Source: Halobaculum marinum | GTDB lineage: Archaea; Halobacteriota; Halobacteria; Halobacteriales; Haloferacaceae | Direction of reading: 5' to 3' | Assembly: GCF_029338555.1 (NCBI RefSeq) | Contig: NZ_CP119989.1 | Location: 372,001 to 436,000, forward strand | DNA length: 64,000 nt | Part shown: positions 26,529-38,676 of the stretch, piece after piece | How positions within the stretch are numbered: position 1 is the first letter of the stretch | Layout of the letters: each line of letters begins with the position of its first letter | The notes under the pieces: model-generated | Told to the model about the DNA's origin: nothing | Databases searched by the model: none | Seen by the model: only the letters and a program-made list of their open reading frames with translations | Made by a program: the position numbers and the translations under genes

Positions 26529-26616
26529 ACGTGAGCCACGGGTCGCCCGGAGTTTAACCGTTTTCTTTCCGAGAACGCGTGCGGGCGGCTCCGCGGTCCG
26601 GTGCGTGCTGCGAGAA

Positions 26617-26692
26617 AGCCAAGGGCCGGATTTGAACCGGCGTGGTTCTCCTCTGCAGGGAGATGCGTATGGCCGGACTCTGCCACCTTGGC
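26617..26692 (-). tRNA. tRNA-Cys(GCA)
   Basis: Read on the minus strand, acceptor GCCAAGG pairs with CCTTGGC, followed by U73. The anticodon stem TCTCC/GGAGA encloses loop CTGCAGA with anticodon GCA, and the T arm is GCCGG-TTCAAAT-CCGGC. It follows the rRNA operon on the same strand but is separated by a strong hairpin and has its own TATA-like box. Confidence 0.95.
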
Positions 26693-26717
26693 GCAGGTGA
26701 ACGGAGACGTGTGAGGC

Positions 26718-26724
26718 GTTTAAG
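26718..26724 (-). promoter_or_regulatory. TATA-like box of tRNA-Cys
   Basis: On the minus strand CTTAAAC in the context GGCTTAAACGCC lies 26-32 bases before the tRNA 5' end at 26692. This spacing suggests tRNA-Cys is transcribed on its own, not only as the tail of the rRNA operon. Confidence 0.6.
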
Positions 26725-26808
26725 CCTAGCGGATCCGCGTGTCCGCGCCGATCGCGGGCGCTGTCGCTGTCGAGTGTAGTACCGTACGTGCGTGTGTCTG
26801 TAAATGAA

Positions 26809-26844
26809 GAAAGCCCACCAGCACGCGTGTGCTGGTGGGCTTTC
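26809..26844 (-). terminator. 16-bp perfect hairpin downstream of 5S rRNA
   Basis: GAAAGCCCACCAGCAC (26809-26824) pairs perfectly with GTGCTGGTGGGCTTTC (26829-26844) around a four-base loop. On the transcribed strand it is followed by TTCATTTAC, a T-rich stretch. It begins about 20 bases after the 5S 3' end and looks like the operon terminator, or a processing stem. Confidence 0.75.
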
Positions 26845-26861
26845 CAAATGGTTACTATGAG

Positions 26862-26984
26862 TGGTGGGCGGCGAACCGGTGTTTCCAGAGGCTCTCGCAC
26901 TCCAGGACTGGCCGGAACGCTGGCGGGCTTAACTTCCGTGTTCGGGATGGGTACGGGTGGTGCCCCGCCGCTATGGCCGCCCGA
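26862..26984 (-). rRNA. rrf: 5S ribosomal RNA
   Basis: On the minus strand, GGGCGGCCATAGCGGC starts helix I, which closes with GCCGCCC (26866-26872). The internal CCCATCCCGAACACGGAAG and GGAGTGCGAGAGCC segments are the conserved archaeal 5S loops. Length is about 122 bases; the exact ends are estimated from helix I. Confidence 0.95.
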
Positions 26985-27029
26985 AGGCCGACCATCGGGA
27001 ACGATCCGATGTGTGCCAACGTCGGTCTT

Positions 27030-27079
27030 CGGCCGATATGTACGTGCAATCCAGGTAACGCCTGGACCCGTTCACGGGT
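27030..27079 (-). other. 23S rRNA processing stem, 3' arm
   Basis: This segment pairs with 30021-30073. Outer arm ATGTACGTGCAATCCAG matches CTGGATTGCACGTACAT perfectly, and inner arm TGGACCCGTTCAC matches its complement. They are separated by an internal loop of about eight bases on each side, the bulge-helix-bulge site cut by the archaeal splicing endonuclease. Confidence 0.85.
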
Positions 27080-27084
27080 CCCAG

Positions 27085-30010
<2,926 letters not shown>

Positions 30011-30020
30011 GGTACACTGT

Positions 30021-30073
30021 GACCCGGTGAACGGGTCCAGTGGACGTCTGGATTGCACGTACATACGGCCGTC
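30021..30073 (-). other. 23S rRNA processing stem, 5' arm
   Basis: Partner of 27030-27079, directly upstream of the 23S 5' end. It contains GACCCGGTGAACGGGTCCA, then an internal-loop segment, then CTGGATTGCACGTACAT. Together the arms form a stem of about 30 bp around the whole 23S gene. Confidence 0.85.
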
Positions 30074-30218
30074 ATCGCACGTCACGTGGGTGTCACGCGA
30101 GCGTGCTCAACCCTTCCCATTCCCGCTCTCGCGGAATGGTGCATCGGTCTTGCGTCGGGTATCATCGTATCGCCGTCTGCCGTATAAGGCACACGGTTCG
30201 CGACGACACCCGAAGACA

Positions 30219-30290
30219 TGGACCCACTGGGATTCGAACCCAGGGCATCCTCCTTGCAAAGGAGGCACTCTACCACTGAGCTATGGGCCC
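30219..30290 (-). tRNA. tRNA-Ala(UGC) in the 16S-23S spacer
   Basis: On the minus strand, acceptor GGGCCCA pairs with TGGGTCC followed by A73. The anticodon stem CTCCT/AGGAG encloses TTTGCAA (anticodon TGC), and the T arm is CTGGG-TTCGAAT-CCCAG. This is the tRNA normally found in the haloarchaeal 16S-23S spacer. Confidence 0.97.
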
Positions 30291-30311
30291 ACCCCCTTGC
30301 GGGGGGTGAAC

Positions 30312-30348
30312 GAGCCTCGATGGTTCGAAGGTGCCCGATCGGCGTCGG
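30312..30348 (-). other. 16S rRNA processing stem, 3' arm
   Basis: The + strand segment GAGCCTCGATGGTTCG is repeated inverted at 31965-31980, and GCCCGATCGGCGTCG pairs, with GU-type changes, with the segment near 31943-31957. The short unpaired stretch between the two helices is the expected bulge-helix-bulge cleavage site. Confidence 0.8.
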
Positions 30349-30394
30349 GAACGGACCGAAAGGTGAGCCAGGGCGTCGCCCTGGTCTCGATCTG

Positions 30395-31866
<1,472 letters not shown>

Positions 31867-31942
31867 GTTCCTCCCTGTGAAGGGAGGGAGTGGCGGGAAG
31901 TCACGCGCGTTGCGTGACTCACCATTGCGTGGTCCATGTTCG

Positions 31943-31980
31943 GCGACACCAATCGGGTGACACCGAACCATCGAGGCTCA
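31943..31980 (-). other. 16S rRNA processing stem, 5' arm
   Basis: Partner of 30312-30348, in the leader about 77 bases upstream of the 16S 5' end. The perfect outer helix of 16 bp (GAGCCTCGATGGTTCG) and the imperfect second helix bracket the cleavage site. Confidence 0.8.
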
Positions 31981-32029
31981 CATCAGATACCGTCTTGCGG
32001 CGGACCGCAGGGGCGGAATCCTCATCTCT

Positions 32030-32270
32030 TACGGATATGGACATACTCCGAGAGGGTACTTAACCCCATCGAAGCGTGCCCACGAGGCGAACCGAGGCGG
32101 AGTTGAACCGCCCGTGATTCGCGTCGCGTCTTCGCATTCTGTCCGAAGCCCTTGCCGTTGATAAGGGCATCGGAACGAACTTCGACACACCCCAGAAGGG
32201 TGTGCCGTGTCGCCCGGGGCGTCCCGTGCGACCTTCGCATTTCTTCGAATGGCAGGGGAACATAAAAGGC
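32030..32270 (-). promoter_or_regulatory. Three tandem rRNA promoters
   Basis: On the minus strand three TATA-like elements are seen: TTTTATG (32261-32267), CCTTATCAAC (32157-32166) and TTAAGTACC (32055-32063). The first two are each followed, with a shift of 27-28 bases, by the same box AATGCGAAG (32233-32241 and 32130-32138), the classical haloarchaeal rRNA start-site motif. The third is preceded by TTCGATGGGG and followed by CTCGGAGTATG. The leader between 31867 and 32030 carries only the processing arm. Confidence 0.8.
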
Positions 32271-32484
32271 CGTCGTCTCGACGCCGCCACGTCATGCGGT
32301 TTCATGCGACGGTGTCGGGAACGACCGTGACGGTCGGCGAAGCTGCGGTGGGTGCCTGGCGAGGCGTCTGCAGTAGGCTCCGACGCCAGGGCACCAGCGG
32401 GTGGTCGTTCGCGTGTGCACGCACGCGAGCGTACGGAGGATCGATAGGCTACGGCACGGTAAAGAACAGTCGGCGTGACCCGGC

Positions 32485-32793
32485 TCAGCTCTCGAGGTGT
32501 TCGATGCCCTTCTTGGCGACGTTCGCCTCCGTAATCTCGTCGGGCATCCAGTCGGGTTTGTTGTTGGGCGCAGATTCGCGCCACGACCAGCCCTCGTAGA
32601 TGTGGACCTTGTCGGTCCCCTTCTCTCGGAGCCGGAGTTCGATCCGCTCGGCCGCGTCCTCGGAACTCGCCGGTTCGAGGCGGCGGGCCGCTTTCAGCGC
32701 GGCCTGTCGTGGCGTGTTGCCGGAGAAGACGCTCTCCTCGGTGCCGTCACCCTCGCGCAGCGCGAAGTTCCGCTTACCGTCCTCACGTACCAT
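32485..32793 (-). CDS. Non-histone chromosomal protein MC1
   Basis: A 102-residue DNA-binding and -bending protein of the MC1 family, a chromatin protein in methanosarcinas and haloarchaea. Conserved parts are MVREDGKRNFALREGDG, ESVFSGNTPRQAALKAARRL, and KVHIYEGWSWRE with the DNA-contacting Trp region. It is more acidic than methanogen homologues, as usual in haloarchaea. It lies directly upstream of the rRNA promoters on the same strand. It appears to have a short leader with a Shine-Dalgarno sequence. Confidence 0.93.
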   Translation of the reverse strand: MVREDGKRNFALREGDGTEESVFSGNTPRQAALKAARRLEPASSEDAAERIELRLREKGTDKVHIYEGWSWRESAPNNKPDWMPDEITEANVAKKGIEHLES

Positions 32794-32802
32794 GGTTTTT
32801 CG

Positions 32803-32807
32803 CCTCC
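32803..32807 (-). promoter_or_regulatory. Shine-Dalgarno sequence of MC1
   Basis: GGAGG on the minus strand lies nine bases before the MC1 ATG and is complementary to the CCTCC at the 3' end of the 16S rRNA in this window. A TATA-like GTTTATCATA lies about 40-50 bases upstream of the ATG. This suggests a leadered mRNA, unlike most neighbours. Confidence 0.5.
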
Positions 32808-33032
32808 GTGTGAAGGGAGCACACACTGTATGATAAACGTATCGGGGATATTACCGCTCCTGGGAGAAACGTTCATATATCGGATCGGCCACAGGTGGCC
32901 GGATCGAGCCGATCCACGCCGATGGGCCAGGATCGAGCGGTTCACCGGGGGCGCAGCGGGAGTCGACGCCGACCACCCGCCGTAAACAACACTTATGTGT
33001 CTCGTGGAGCGACTCTCGGAGTACCGAAGGCG

Positions 33033-33230
33033 ATGGTCCGGAAGAAAACGCTCAGCCCGAGTGGGGCCAAGGACGAGAACGGCGAGTACCACAACGTCCA
33101 CGTGAACCTGCACGAGGACGAACTCGCCGTCGCCGGTATGGAGATCGGCGACGAAGTGTTCGTTCGCGTCCGTGACGGGAAGATTATCATCCAGAAAGCG
33201 GACCCCGACGAGGTAGAACACGACTTCTGA
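33033..33230 (+). CDS. AbrB/SpoVT-type swapped-hairpin DNA-binding protein
   Basis: A 65-residue protein with the AbrB-like beta-hairpin pattern (HVNLHEDELAVAGMEIGDEVFVRVRDGKIIIQKAD): a hydrophobic strand, a GMEIGDEV turn, then VRVRDGKIII. Such proteins act as dimeric transcription regulators or antitoxins. No toxin gene is adjacent, so an autonomous regulator is more likely. The ATG at 33033 is chosen because upstream codons lie in promoter DNA of the divergent MC1 gene. Confidence 0.75.
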   Translation: MVRKKTLSPSGAKDENGEYHNVHVNLHEDELAVAGMEIGDEVFVRVRDGKIIIQKADPDEVEHDF

Positions 33231-33289
33231 CACCGGGTAACCCCCGCAGTTCAAGAGCGTGCCCGGTCTGGCTCCGGGCAAGCACCGAC

Positions 33290-34345
33290 ATGAAGGCTTA
33301 CGACGTAGCGAAGCCCGCGCTGTACGCGCTCCCGGCAGAGACTGCACACGAAGCGATCCAACACCTCCTGCGCGCCGTCCAGGGGACTCCCGTAGAGGCC
33401 GCGATGCGCGCGCGGTACGCCGTCCGCGACGACAGACTACAGAGCGACGTCTTCGGCCTGTCGTTCCCGACGCCGGTCGGCGTCGCCGCTGGCTTCGACA
33501 AGAACGCCCGCGTCCCCCGAGCGCTCGCGTCGCTCGGCTTCGGCCACGTCGAGGTCGGCGGGGTCACCGCTGAACGCCAACCGGGCAACCGGCGACCGCG
33601 GATGTTCCGTCTCCGCGAGGACGAGGCCATCGTCAACCGCATGGGGTTCAACAACGACGGGGCGGACCTCGTCGGCGACCGCCTGGACCGAGAACCCGCC
33701 CCCGACGTGCCGCTCGGCGTCAACGTCGGCAAGTCGAAGTCCACCCCACTGGAGGACGCCGCCGACGACTACCTGTACACGTACGAGCGCGTCGGCGAGC
33801 ACGCCGACTACGTCGCCGTCAACGTCTCCTCCCCGAACACGCCCGGCCTCCGCTCGCTCCAGAACCGCGAGTCGCTGGAGCGCATCCTCGGCACCCTCTC
33901 GGACGCCGGCGCCGACCCGCTGCTCGTGAAGTTCTCGCCGGACCTCCCCGAACCCGCCATCGAGGAGGCGCTCGCGGTCGTCGACGACCTCGACCTCGAC
34001 GGCGTCGTCGCGACCAACACGACGACTGAGCGACCCGAAACCCTCCAGAGTCCTCAACAGGCCGAACGCGGCGGCCTCTCGGGCAAGCCCATCGAGGAGC
34101 GCGCGACGGGGATGGTCCGCTTCATCGCCGAACGGACGGACGTCCCGGTGGTCGGCGTCGGCGGCATCTCCGACGCCGAAGGCGCGTACGCCAAGATCCG
34201 TGCTGGTGCGAGCCTCGTCCAGTTGTACACGGGCCTCGTGTACGAGGGACCGAGTGTCGCGCGCGACATCAACGAGGGCCTGCTCGACTTGCTGGAGCGG
34301 GACGGCTTCGACTCCGTCGACGACGCGGTCGGCGCGGACCTGTAG
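33290..34345 (+). CDS. pyrD: Dihydroorotate dehydrogenase (quinone), class 2
   Basis: A 351-residue FMN enzyme that oxidises dihydroorotate to orotate in pyrimidine synthesis, passing electrons to membrane quinone. The N-terminal helix region (residues 1-40) is the membrane-contact extension of class 2. The FMN/substrate segments PVGVAAGFDKN, NRMGFNNDGAD, NVSSPNTPGLR with the catalytic Ser, and VGVGGISDAEGAYAKIRAGASLVQLYTGLVYEGP are intact. It is a lone pyr gene, 60 bases after the AbrB-type gene. Confidence 0.96.
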   Translation: MKAYDVAKPALYALPAETAHEAIQHLLRAVQGTPVEAAMRARYAVRDDRLQSDVFGLSFPTPVGVAAGFDKNARVPRALASLGFGHVEVGGVTAERQPGNRRPRMFRLREDEAIVNRMGFNNDGADLVGDRLDREPAPDVPLGVNVGKSKSTPLEDAADDYLYTYERVGEHADYVAVNVSSPNTPGLRSLQNRESLERILGTLSDAGADPLLVKFSPDLPEPAIEEALAVVDDLDLDGVVATNTTTERPETLQSPQQAERGGLSGKPIEERATGMVRFIAERTDVPVVGVGGISDAEGAYAKIRAGASLVQLYTGLVYEGPSVARDINEGLLDLLERDGFDSVDDAVGADL

Positions 34346-34372
34346 GCGGCGTTCAGACCCCGAAACCGACAG

Positions 34373-34645
34373 TTACAACGAGAGCAAGACCCACAGCGCC
34401 AGCGCCGTCGAGACGACGCCGCTGAACACGCCCACCGCGACGAACAGCGGCCGGGTCGCGAGCCCGTTGAGGTCGTCGCCCCGCACGAGCGCGCGCCCGA
34501 AGACGACCGCGAGCATCCCTCCGGCGAGCACGGAGAAGAACGGACTTCCGACCCCGGCACCGGTCGTGTACCGAATCACGCCGAGGACGACCTGTGCGAC
34601 GCCGGCGACGGCGAGGCCGCCGACAGAGAGGACTCGTCTGTTCAC
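34373..34645 (-). CDS. Small membrane protein of unknown function
   Basis: A 90-residue protein with three hydrophobic segments (about 5-24, 34-52 and 67-89) and a GTG start. I recognise no family. It lies between pyrD (convergent) and valS (same strand, upstream), 69 bases after the valS stop codon, so it may be read from the valS transcript. Confidence 0.6.
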   Translation of the reverse strand: MNRRVLSVGGLAVAGVAQVVLGVIRYTTGAGVGSPFFSVLAGGMLAVVFGRALVRGDDLNGLATRPLFVAVGVFSGVVSTALALWVLLSL

Positions 34646-34714
34646 GCGCGGGGAGAGACGGGGGCGAGAGAAGAAGGGTTCGGGTGGCGAGCGGTCGCCG
34701 ACCGCGTGGACCGG

Positions 34715-37369
34715 CTACTCGTCGTGGACGATGACGACGGCGTCCTCCGGCTGGAGCAGTTCGCCCGTGCCGGAGTACTGCCGCTCGCGCTCGACCGTGA
34801 ACAGGTCCGCACCGAGCGTCTCGCCGGCGACGTGGAGTTCGTCGTCGACGAGGTCGTAGTCCTCCTGTGCGAGCGCGGCCTCGATGTCGCCCACCTTCTC
34901 GCCGAACTGCGGGCCGACCTTCGAGTAGTCGAGGTCGATCCCGGTGATCACCGACTCGACCTCCGGTTCCTCGTCGAGCACGGTGAGGTCGCCGACGTTC
35001 ATCACGCCGCGCACGTCGTCGGCGAACGCCGACAGGTCGCCCTCGCCGAACACCTCGACGCGGTCCAACTCGGCGTTGAGCGGGAGCCCGCGCTCGCTCT
35101 TGTAGCGGCGCAGGGCGCCGACGACCGACATCGCGGCGACGCCGGCGTCGTGGTCGGCGTCGACGCCGAGCGGCTCGGGCCAGTCGCGCAGGTGGACGGA
35201 GTCGAAGTCGTCGCCGGCGCGTTTCTCGGCGTACATGTCCTGCCACAGCTCCTCGGTGACGTGCGCGAGCATCGGCGCGAACAGCTTCACGAAGCGCTCG
35301 TGAGCGACCGACAGCGTGTAGCGCGCGGCGGGGTCGTCGTCGTCGGCCTCCCGGACGCGGGTCTTCGCCACCTCGAGGTAGTCGTCACAGAACGTGTGCC
35401 AGAAGAAGCCGCGTAGGCCGTCGCGCGCCTTCGAGAACTCCCGCTCGGCGAACTGCTCGGTGAGCGTCTCGGTGAGGTCATCCAACTCGGCGAGCAGCCA
35501 GCGGTCGAGTTCCCGGAGGTCGTCGTGCGCGAGGTCCGGGCGCTCCTCGCGGGCGTCGCCGACGAGCGACTCGACGAGCTTCGAGGCGTTCCACAGCTTC
35601 TGGAGCAGCTTCTCGCCGGCGCGCAGCCCCTTCTCGTTGTACGGGAGGTCGTCGCCGACGGCGGAGCCGGCGGCCCAGAAGCGCGCGGCGTCGACGGGGT
35701 ACTCCGCGAGCACCTCCGCGGGGAGGACGACGTTCCCCTTCGACTTCGACATCGCCTCGCGGTTCTCGTCGAGCACCATCCCGTTGATGAGCGTCTGCTC
35801 GAACGGCACCTCGCCGGTGTGCTCGTAGCACTTGACGACGGTGTGGAACAGCCAGAAGCTGATGATGTCGTGGCCCTGCGGGCGCAGGTCGAAGGTGTAC
35901 AGCTCCGGGTGCTCCATCGTGTACTCGCCAGCCTCGTCGTCCCAGTCCCAGCCGGCGTTGATGAGCGGCGTCAGGCTGGAGGTGGCCCACGTGTCGAGCA
36001 CGTCCTCCTCCGGTTCGAACGACGCACAGCCGCACGAGGGGCACGCGTCGACCGGCGGGTCGTCCGACAGCGGGTCGACCGGGAGGTCGGCCTTGTCGGC
36101 GATGATCTCCTCGCCGCAGTCGTCACAGTACCAGACGGGGAACGGGATGCCCGAGGAGCGCTGGCGGGAGATGAGCCAGTCCCACTGCAGCCCCTCGACC
36201 CAGTGCTTGTACCGGGTGAACATCTTGTCCGGGAACCACTCCATCTCCCGGCCGGCTTCGAGGTAGTCGTCGGCCTTGTCGAGCATCTGGATGTACCACT
36301 GCTCGGTGACGAGGAACTCGACGCTCGTGCCACAGCGCTCGTGGACGTTCACCGTGTGGGTGATGGCGCGCCGGTCGAGGAGGGCGCCCGCGTCGTCCAG
36401 ATCCGAGACGATGGCCTCGCGGGCCTCGCCGGAGTGCATCCCCTCGTACGCCTCGGCGACCTCCGTCATGTGGCCGGACTCGTCGATGGCGACGCGCAGG
36501 TCCAGGTCGTGGATCTGGTACCACTCGATGTCGTTCTGGTCGCCGAACGTACAGCACATCACGATGCCGGAGCCGGTGTCCATGTCGACGCTCTCGTCGG
36601 CGAGGATCGGCACCTCGTGGCCGAACAGCGGAATCTCGGCGGACTCACCAACGAGGTGCTGGTTGTCGTCGTCGTCGGGGTGGACGAACACGGCGACACA
36701 CGCGGGGAGGAGCTCGGGCCGGGTCGTCGAGATGGTGAACGCCTCGTCGGTGTCGGCGACCGGGAACTCGATGTCGTGGAAGTGGGAGTCCTGCTCGTCG
36801 TCCTCCGTCTCGACCTGTGAGATGGCCGTCTCACACTCGGGGCACCAGATGGCGGGCGCCTTCTCGCGGTACTCGCGGCCCTGCTCGTACAGGTCGATGA
36901 ACGAGAGCTGCGAGATGCGCTGGACGCGCGGCTCGATGGTCTGGTAGGTGTGGTTCCAGTCGACCGAGACGCCGAGCCCCTGGATGTTCTCGGTGAACTG
37001 CTCCTCGTACTGGGCGCACACCTCGCGGCACTTGCGCTGGAACTCGCGACGCTCGAAGTCCTGGTGGCGGATGTCGAGTTCCTCCTCGGTGAGTCGCTCG
37101 GAGGCGATGCCGTTGTCGTCGTAGCCGAACGGGAAGAACGTCGTTTCCCCGTTCATGCGCTCGAAGCGGGCGACGAAGTCCTGGAGGGTGAACCCGTACA
37201 GGTGGCCCATGTGGAGGTCGCCAGATACGGTCGGCGGCGGGGAGTCGATGGAGAAGACGGTGTTCGGGTCGGTCGCGGCGTCTGCGTCGTAGGCGTACGT
37301 CTCCTGGTCGACCCATCGCCGTTGCCACTCGGATTCGGCGGCGTCCGGGTCGTAGTCCCCACTGGGCAT
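34715..37369 (-). CDS. valS: Valyl-tRNA synthetase
   Basis: An 884-residue class I synthetase charging tRNA-Val. The HIGH motif appears as GDLHMGH near residue 54, and the KMSKS loop as AMSKSKGNV. The editing domain (CP1) lies between, with TTRPELLPACVAVFVHPDD. A four-cysteine zinc ribbon (CDDCGEE then CPSCGC) precedes LDTWATSSLTP, and the anticodon-binding domain is C-terminal. A TATA-like GCTTAACAGG lies about 30-40 bases upstream of the ATG on the minus strand. Length is normal for archaea. Confidence 0.97.
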   Translation of the reverse strand: MPSGDYDPDAAESEWQRRWVDQETYAYDADAATDPNTVFSIDSPPPTVSGDLHMGHLYGFTLQDFVARFERMNGETTFFPFGYDDNGIASERLTEEELDIRHQDFERREFQRKCREVCAQYEEQFTENIQGLGVSVDWNHTYQTIEPRVQRISQLSFIDLYEQGREYREKAPAIWCPECETAISQVETEDDEQDSHFHDIEFPVADTDEAFTISTTRPELLPACVAVFVHPDDDDNQHLVGESAEIPLFGHEVPILADESVDMDTGSGIVMCCTFGDQNDIEWYQIHDLDLRVAIDESGHMTEVAEAYEGMHSGEAREAIVSDLDDAGALLDRRAITHTVNVHERCGTSVEFLVTEQWYIQMLDKADDYLEAGREMEWFPDKMFTRYKHWVEGLQWDWLISRQRSSGIPFPVWYCDDCGEEIIADKADLPVDPLSDDPPVDACPSCGCASFEPEEDVLDTWATSSLTPLINAGWDWDDEAGEYTMEHPELYTFDLRPQGHDIISFWLFHTVVKCYEHTGEVPFEQTLINGMVLDENREAMSKSKGNVVLPAEVLAEYPVDAARFWAAGSAVGDDLPYNEKGLRAGEKLLQKLWNASKLVESLVGDAREERPDLAHDDLRELDRWLLAELDDLTETLTEQFAEREFSKARDGLRGFFWHTFCDDYLEVAKTRVREADDDDPAARYTLSVAHERFVKLFAPMLAHVTEELWQDMYAEKRAGDDFDSVHLRDWPEPLGVDADHDAGVAAMSVVGALRRYKSERGLPLNAELDRVEVFGEGDLSAFADDVRGVMNVGDLTVLDEEPEVESVITGIDLDYSKVGPQFGEKVGDIEAALAQEDYDLVDDELHVAGETLGADLFTVERERQYSGTGELLQPEDAVVIVHDE

Positions 37370-37493
37370 TTCACCCGTACTTCCCCCGAACGCCTGTTAA
37401 GCGCCTCGGTTGTCAGGGAGGCCGTCACACGGCCACGCCGTGACGACCGCGACCGTGTCGATACCCCGCGACCAACGGCCGGTGGCCGGCCAA

Positions 37494-37503
37494 CCGTTAT
37501 CCC
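37494..37503 (+). promoter_or_regulatory. TATA-like box of the SDR gene
   Basis: CCGTTATCCC lies 23-32 bases before the ATG at 37526, the spacing of a leaderless transcript. This supports the short start. Confidence 0.45.
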
Positions 37504-37525
37504 TCGTCCGAGCGACACGATCGGT

Positions 37526-38224
37526 ATGACAACCGCCGTCATCGCGGGCGTCGGACCCGGACTCGGGGAGTCGATAGCGCGACGCTTCGCCGCCGAGGGG
37601 TGTGATCTCGGGCTGATCGCCCGCAGTGCCGACTTCCTCGACCGACTCGCCGCCGACCTCCCGACCGACGCCGTCGGCGTCAGCGCGGACCTGAGCGACG
37701 CCGCCGACGTGACGACCGCGTTCGACCAGATTCGCGAGGAGTTGGGCCCGGTCGACGTGCTCGTGAACCACGCGAGCGCGGCCTCGTGGACCGGCCTGCT
37801 CGACACCACGCTCGACGCGTTCGACCGCGCCTACGAGGTCGGCCCGCGCGCGGACTTCCTCTGCTCGCAGGCGGCGGTCCACGACATGCTCGACGAGGAC
37901 CGTGGCGCCCCCGGTGGCACCATCATCTTCACGGGCGCGACGACCTCGGTCCGCGGTCGTCGCGGCGCAGTGTCGTTCTCGATGGCGAAGTTCGGCTCCC
38001 GCGGCCTCGCGGAGTCGATGGCGCGGGAACTCGGCCCGGAGGGCGTCCACGTCGCCCACGTCGTCATCGACGGCGGCATCCTCGGCCCCGACGTGGAGAC
38101 GGACACCCCGGAGGAGTACCTCGACCCCGACGCCGTCGCCGACAGCTACTGGCACCTCGTCGAACAGGACCGCAGCGCCTGGACGCTGGAACTCGACCTC
38201 CGGCCCCACGTCGAGGAGTTCTAA
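37526..38224 (+). CDS. Short-chain dehydrogenase/reductase family protein lacking the catalytic Tyr
   Basis: A 232-residue Rossmann protein. The cofactor loop is GVGPGLGESIARRF (about 8-21), and NHASA replaces the usual NNAG. The active-site YxxxK position reads F151-S-M-A-K155, so the catalytic tyrosine is phenylalanine. The usual Ser is Thr in IFTGATTS (139-140). The region after it, GSRGLAESMARELGPEGVHVAHVVIDGGI, is typical of a bacterial/haloarchaeal SDR subgroup that also has this change. It may be a nucleotide-binding or non-canonical enzyme; substrate unknown. Confidence 0.88.
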   Translation: MTTAVIAGVGPGLGESIARRFAAEGCDLGLIARSADFLDRLAADLPTDAVGVSADLSDAADVTTAFDQIREELGPVDVLVNHASAASWTGLLDTTLDAFDRAYEVGPRADFLCSQAAVHDMLDEDRGAPGGTIIFTGATTSVRGRRGAVSFSMAKFGSRGLAESMARELGPEGVHVAHVVIDGGILGPDVETDTPEEYLDPDAVADSYWHLVEQDRSAWTLELDLRPHVEEF

Positions 38225-38676
38225 CCAGACTGGCGCGCGCCGCTCGCGCTCCGGCGCGAGCGGAAGCGCGCGAGGGGCGAGGCACGAGCCATCGGCGAGT
38301 GTGCGGTCGAGCACGGCGAGACCGCGAACGCGAGCGGGGAGCGCAGCGACCCGTGAGCGAGTGCCGAGTCGGCTGGGGAGGAGGGGGGTGCGGTGCGATG
38401 GAGTGGGTGGGACTGAAAGGGGCCGGCCGTCTCGCGAGCCGAGGGGACGCAAGCACCGCAGCCGAGGGAGCGGCGCGACCGAGGCGAGGAGCGCAGCGAG
38501 CCGCAGGCCGCGAGACGGCCGGGGGCTTTCGCGGTCTGCCGCGTCGAGCCAGTTCCATTGAAGCAGAATCCGACACCGACGATACCGACACCAACACCGA
38601 CGTTGGCGACGACGACCACACAGATCGATATTCAGACCGTCGCGCTTAACCCCGGTCCGTCACCACCACCACGCGA
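38225..38676. other. Structured intergenic element before priL
   Basis: A 452-base gap without a convincing gene. At 38415-38436 GAAAG-GGG-CCGGCCGTCTCGCG faces CGCGAGACGGCCGG-GGG-CTTTC at 38509-38530: a 14-bp perfect helix, a symmetric 3x3 internal loop, and a 5-bp outer helix, closing a 72-base GC-rich loop. It is preceded by a GTGGGACTGAAAGGGGC stretch. Upstream, at about 38305-38360, a GCGGTC/GACCGC hairpin is related to sequences near 25087 and 50070. Confidence 0.75.
38644..38651 (+). promoter_or_regulatory. TATA-like box of priL
   Basis: GCTTAACC lies 26-33 bases before the priL ATG at 38677, as for a leaderless mRNA. Confidence 0.45.

Noticed and set aside
33033-33230. AbrB-type protein as antitoxin of a toxin-antitoxin pair
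   Set aside because: No small toxin gene is adjacent on the same strand. The neighbours are MC1 and pyrD.
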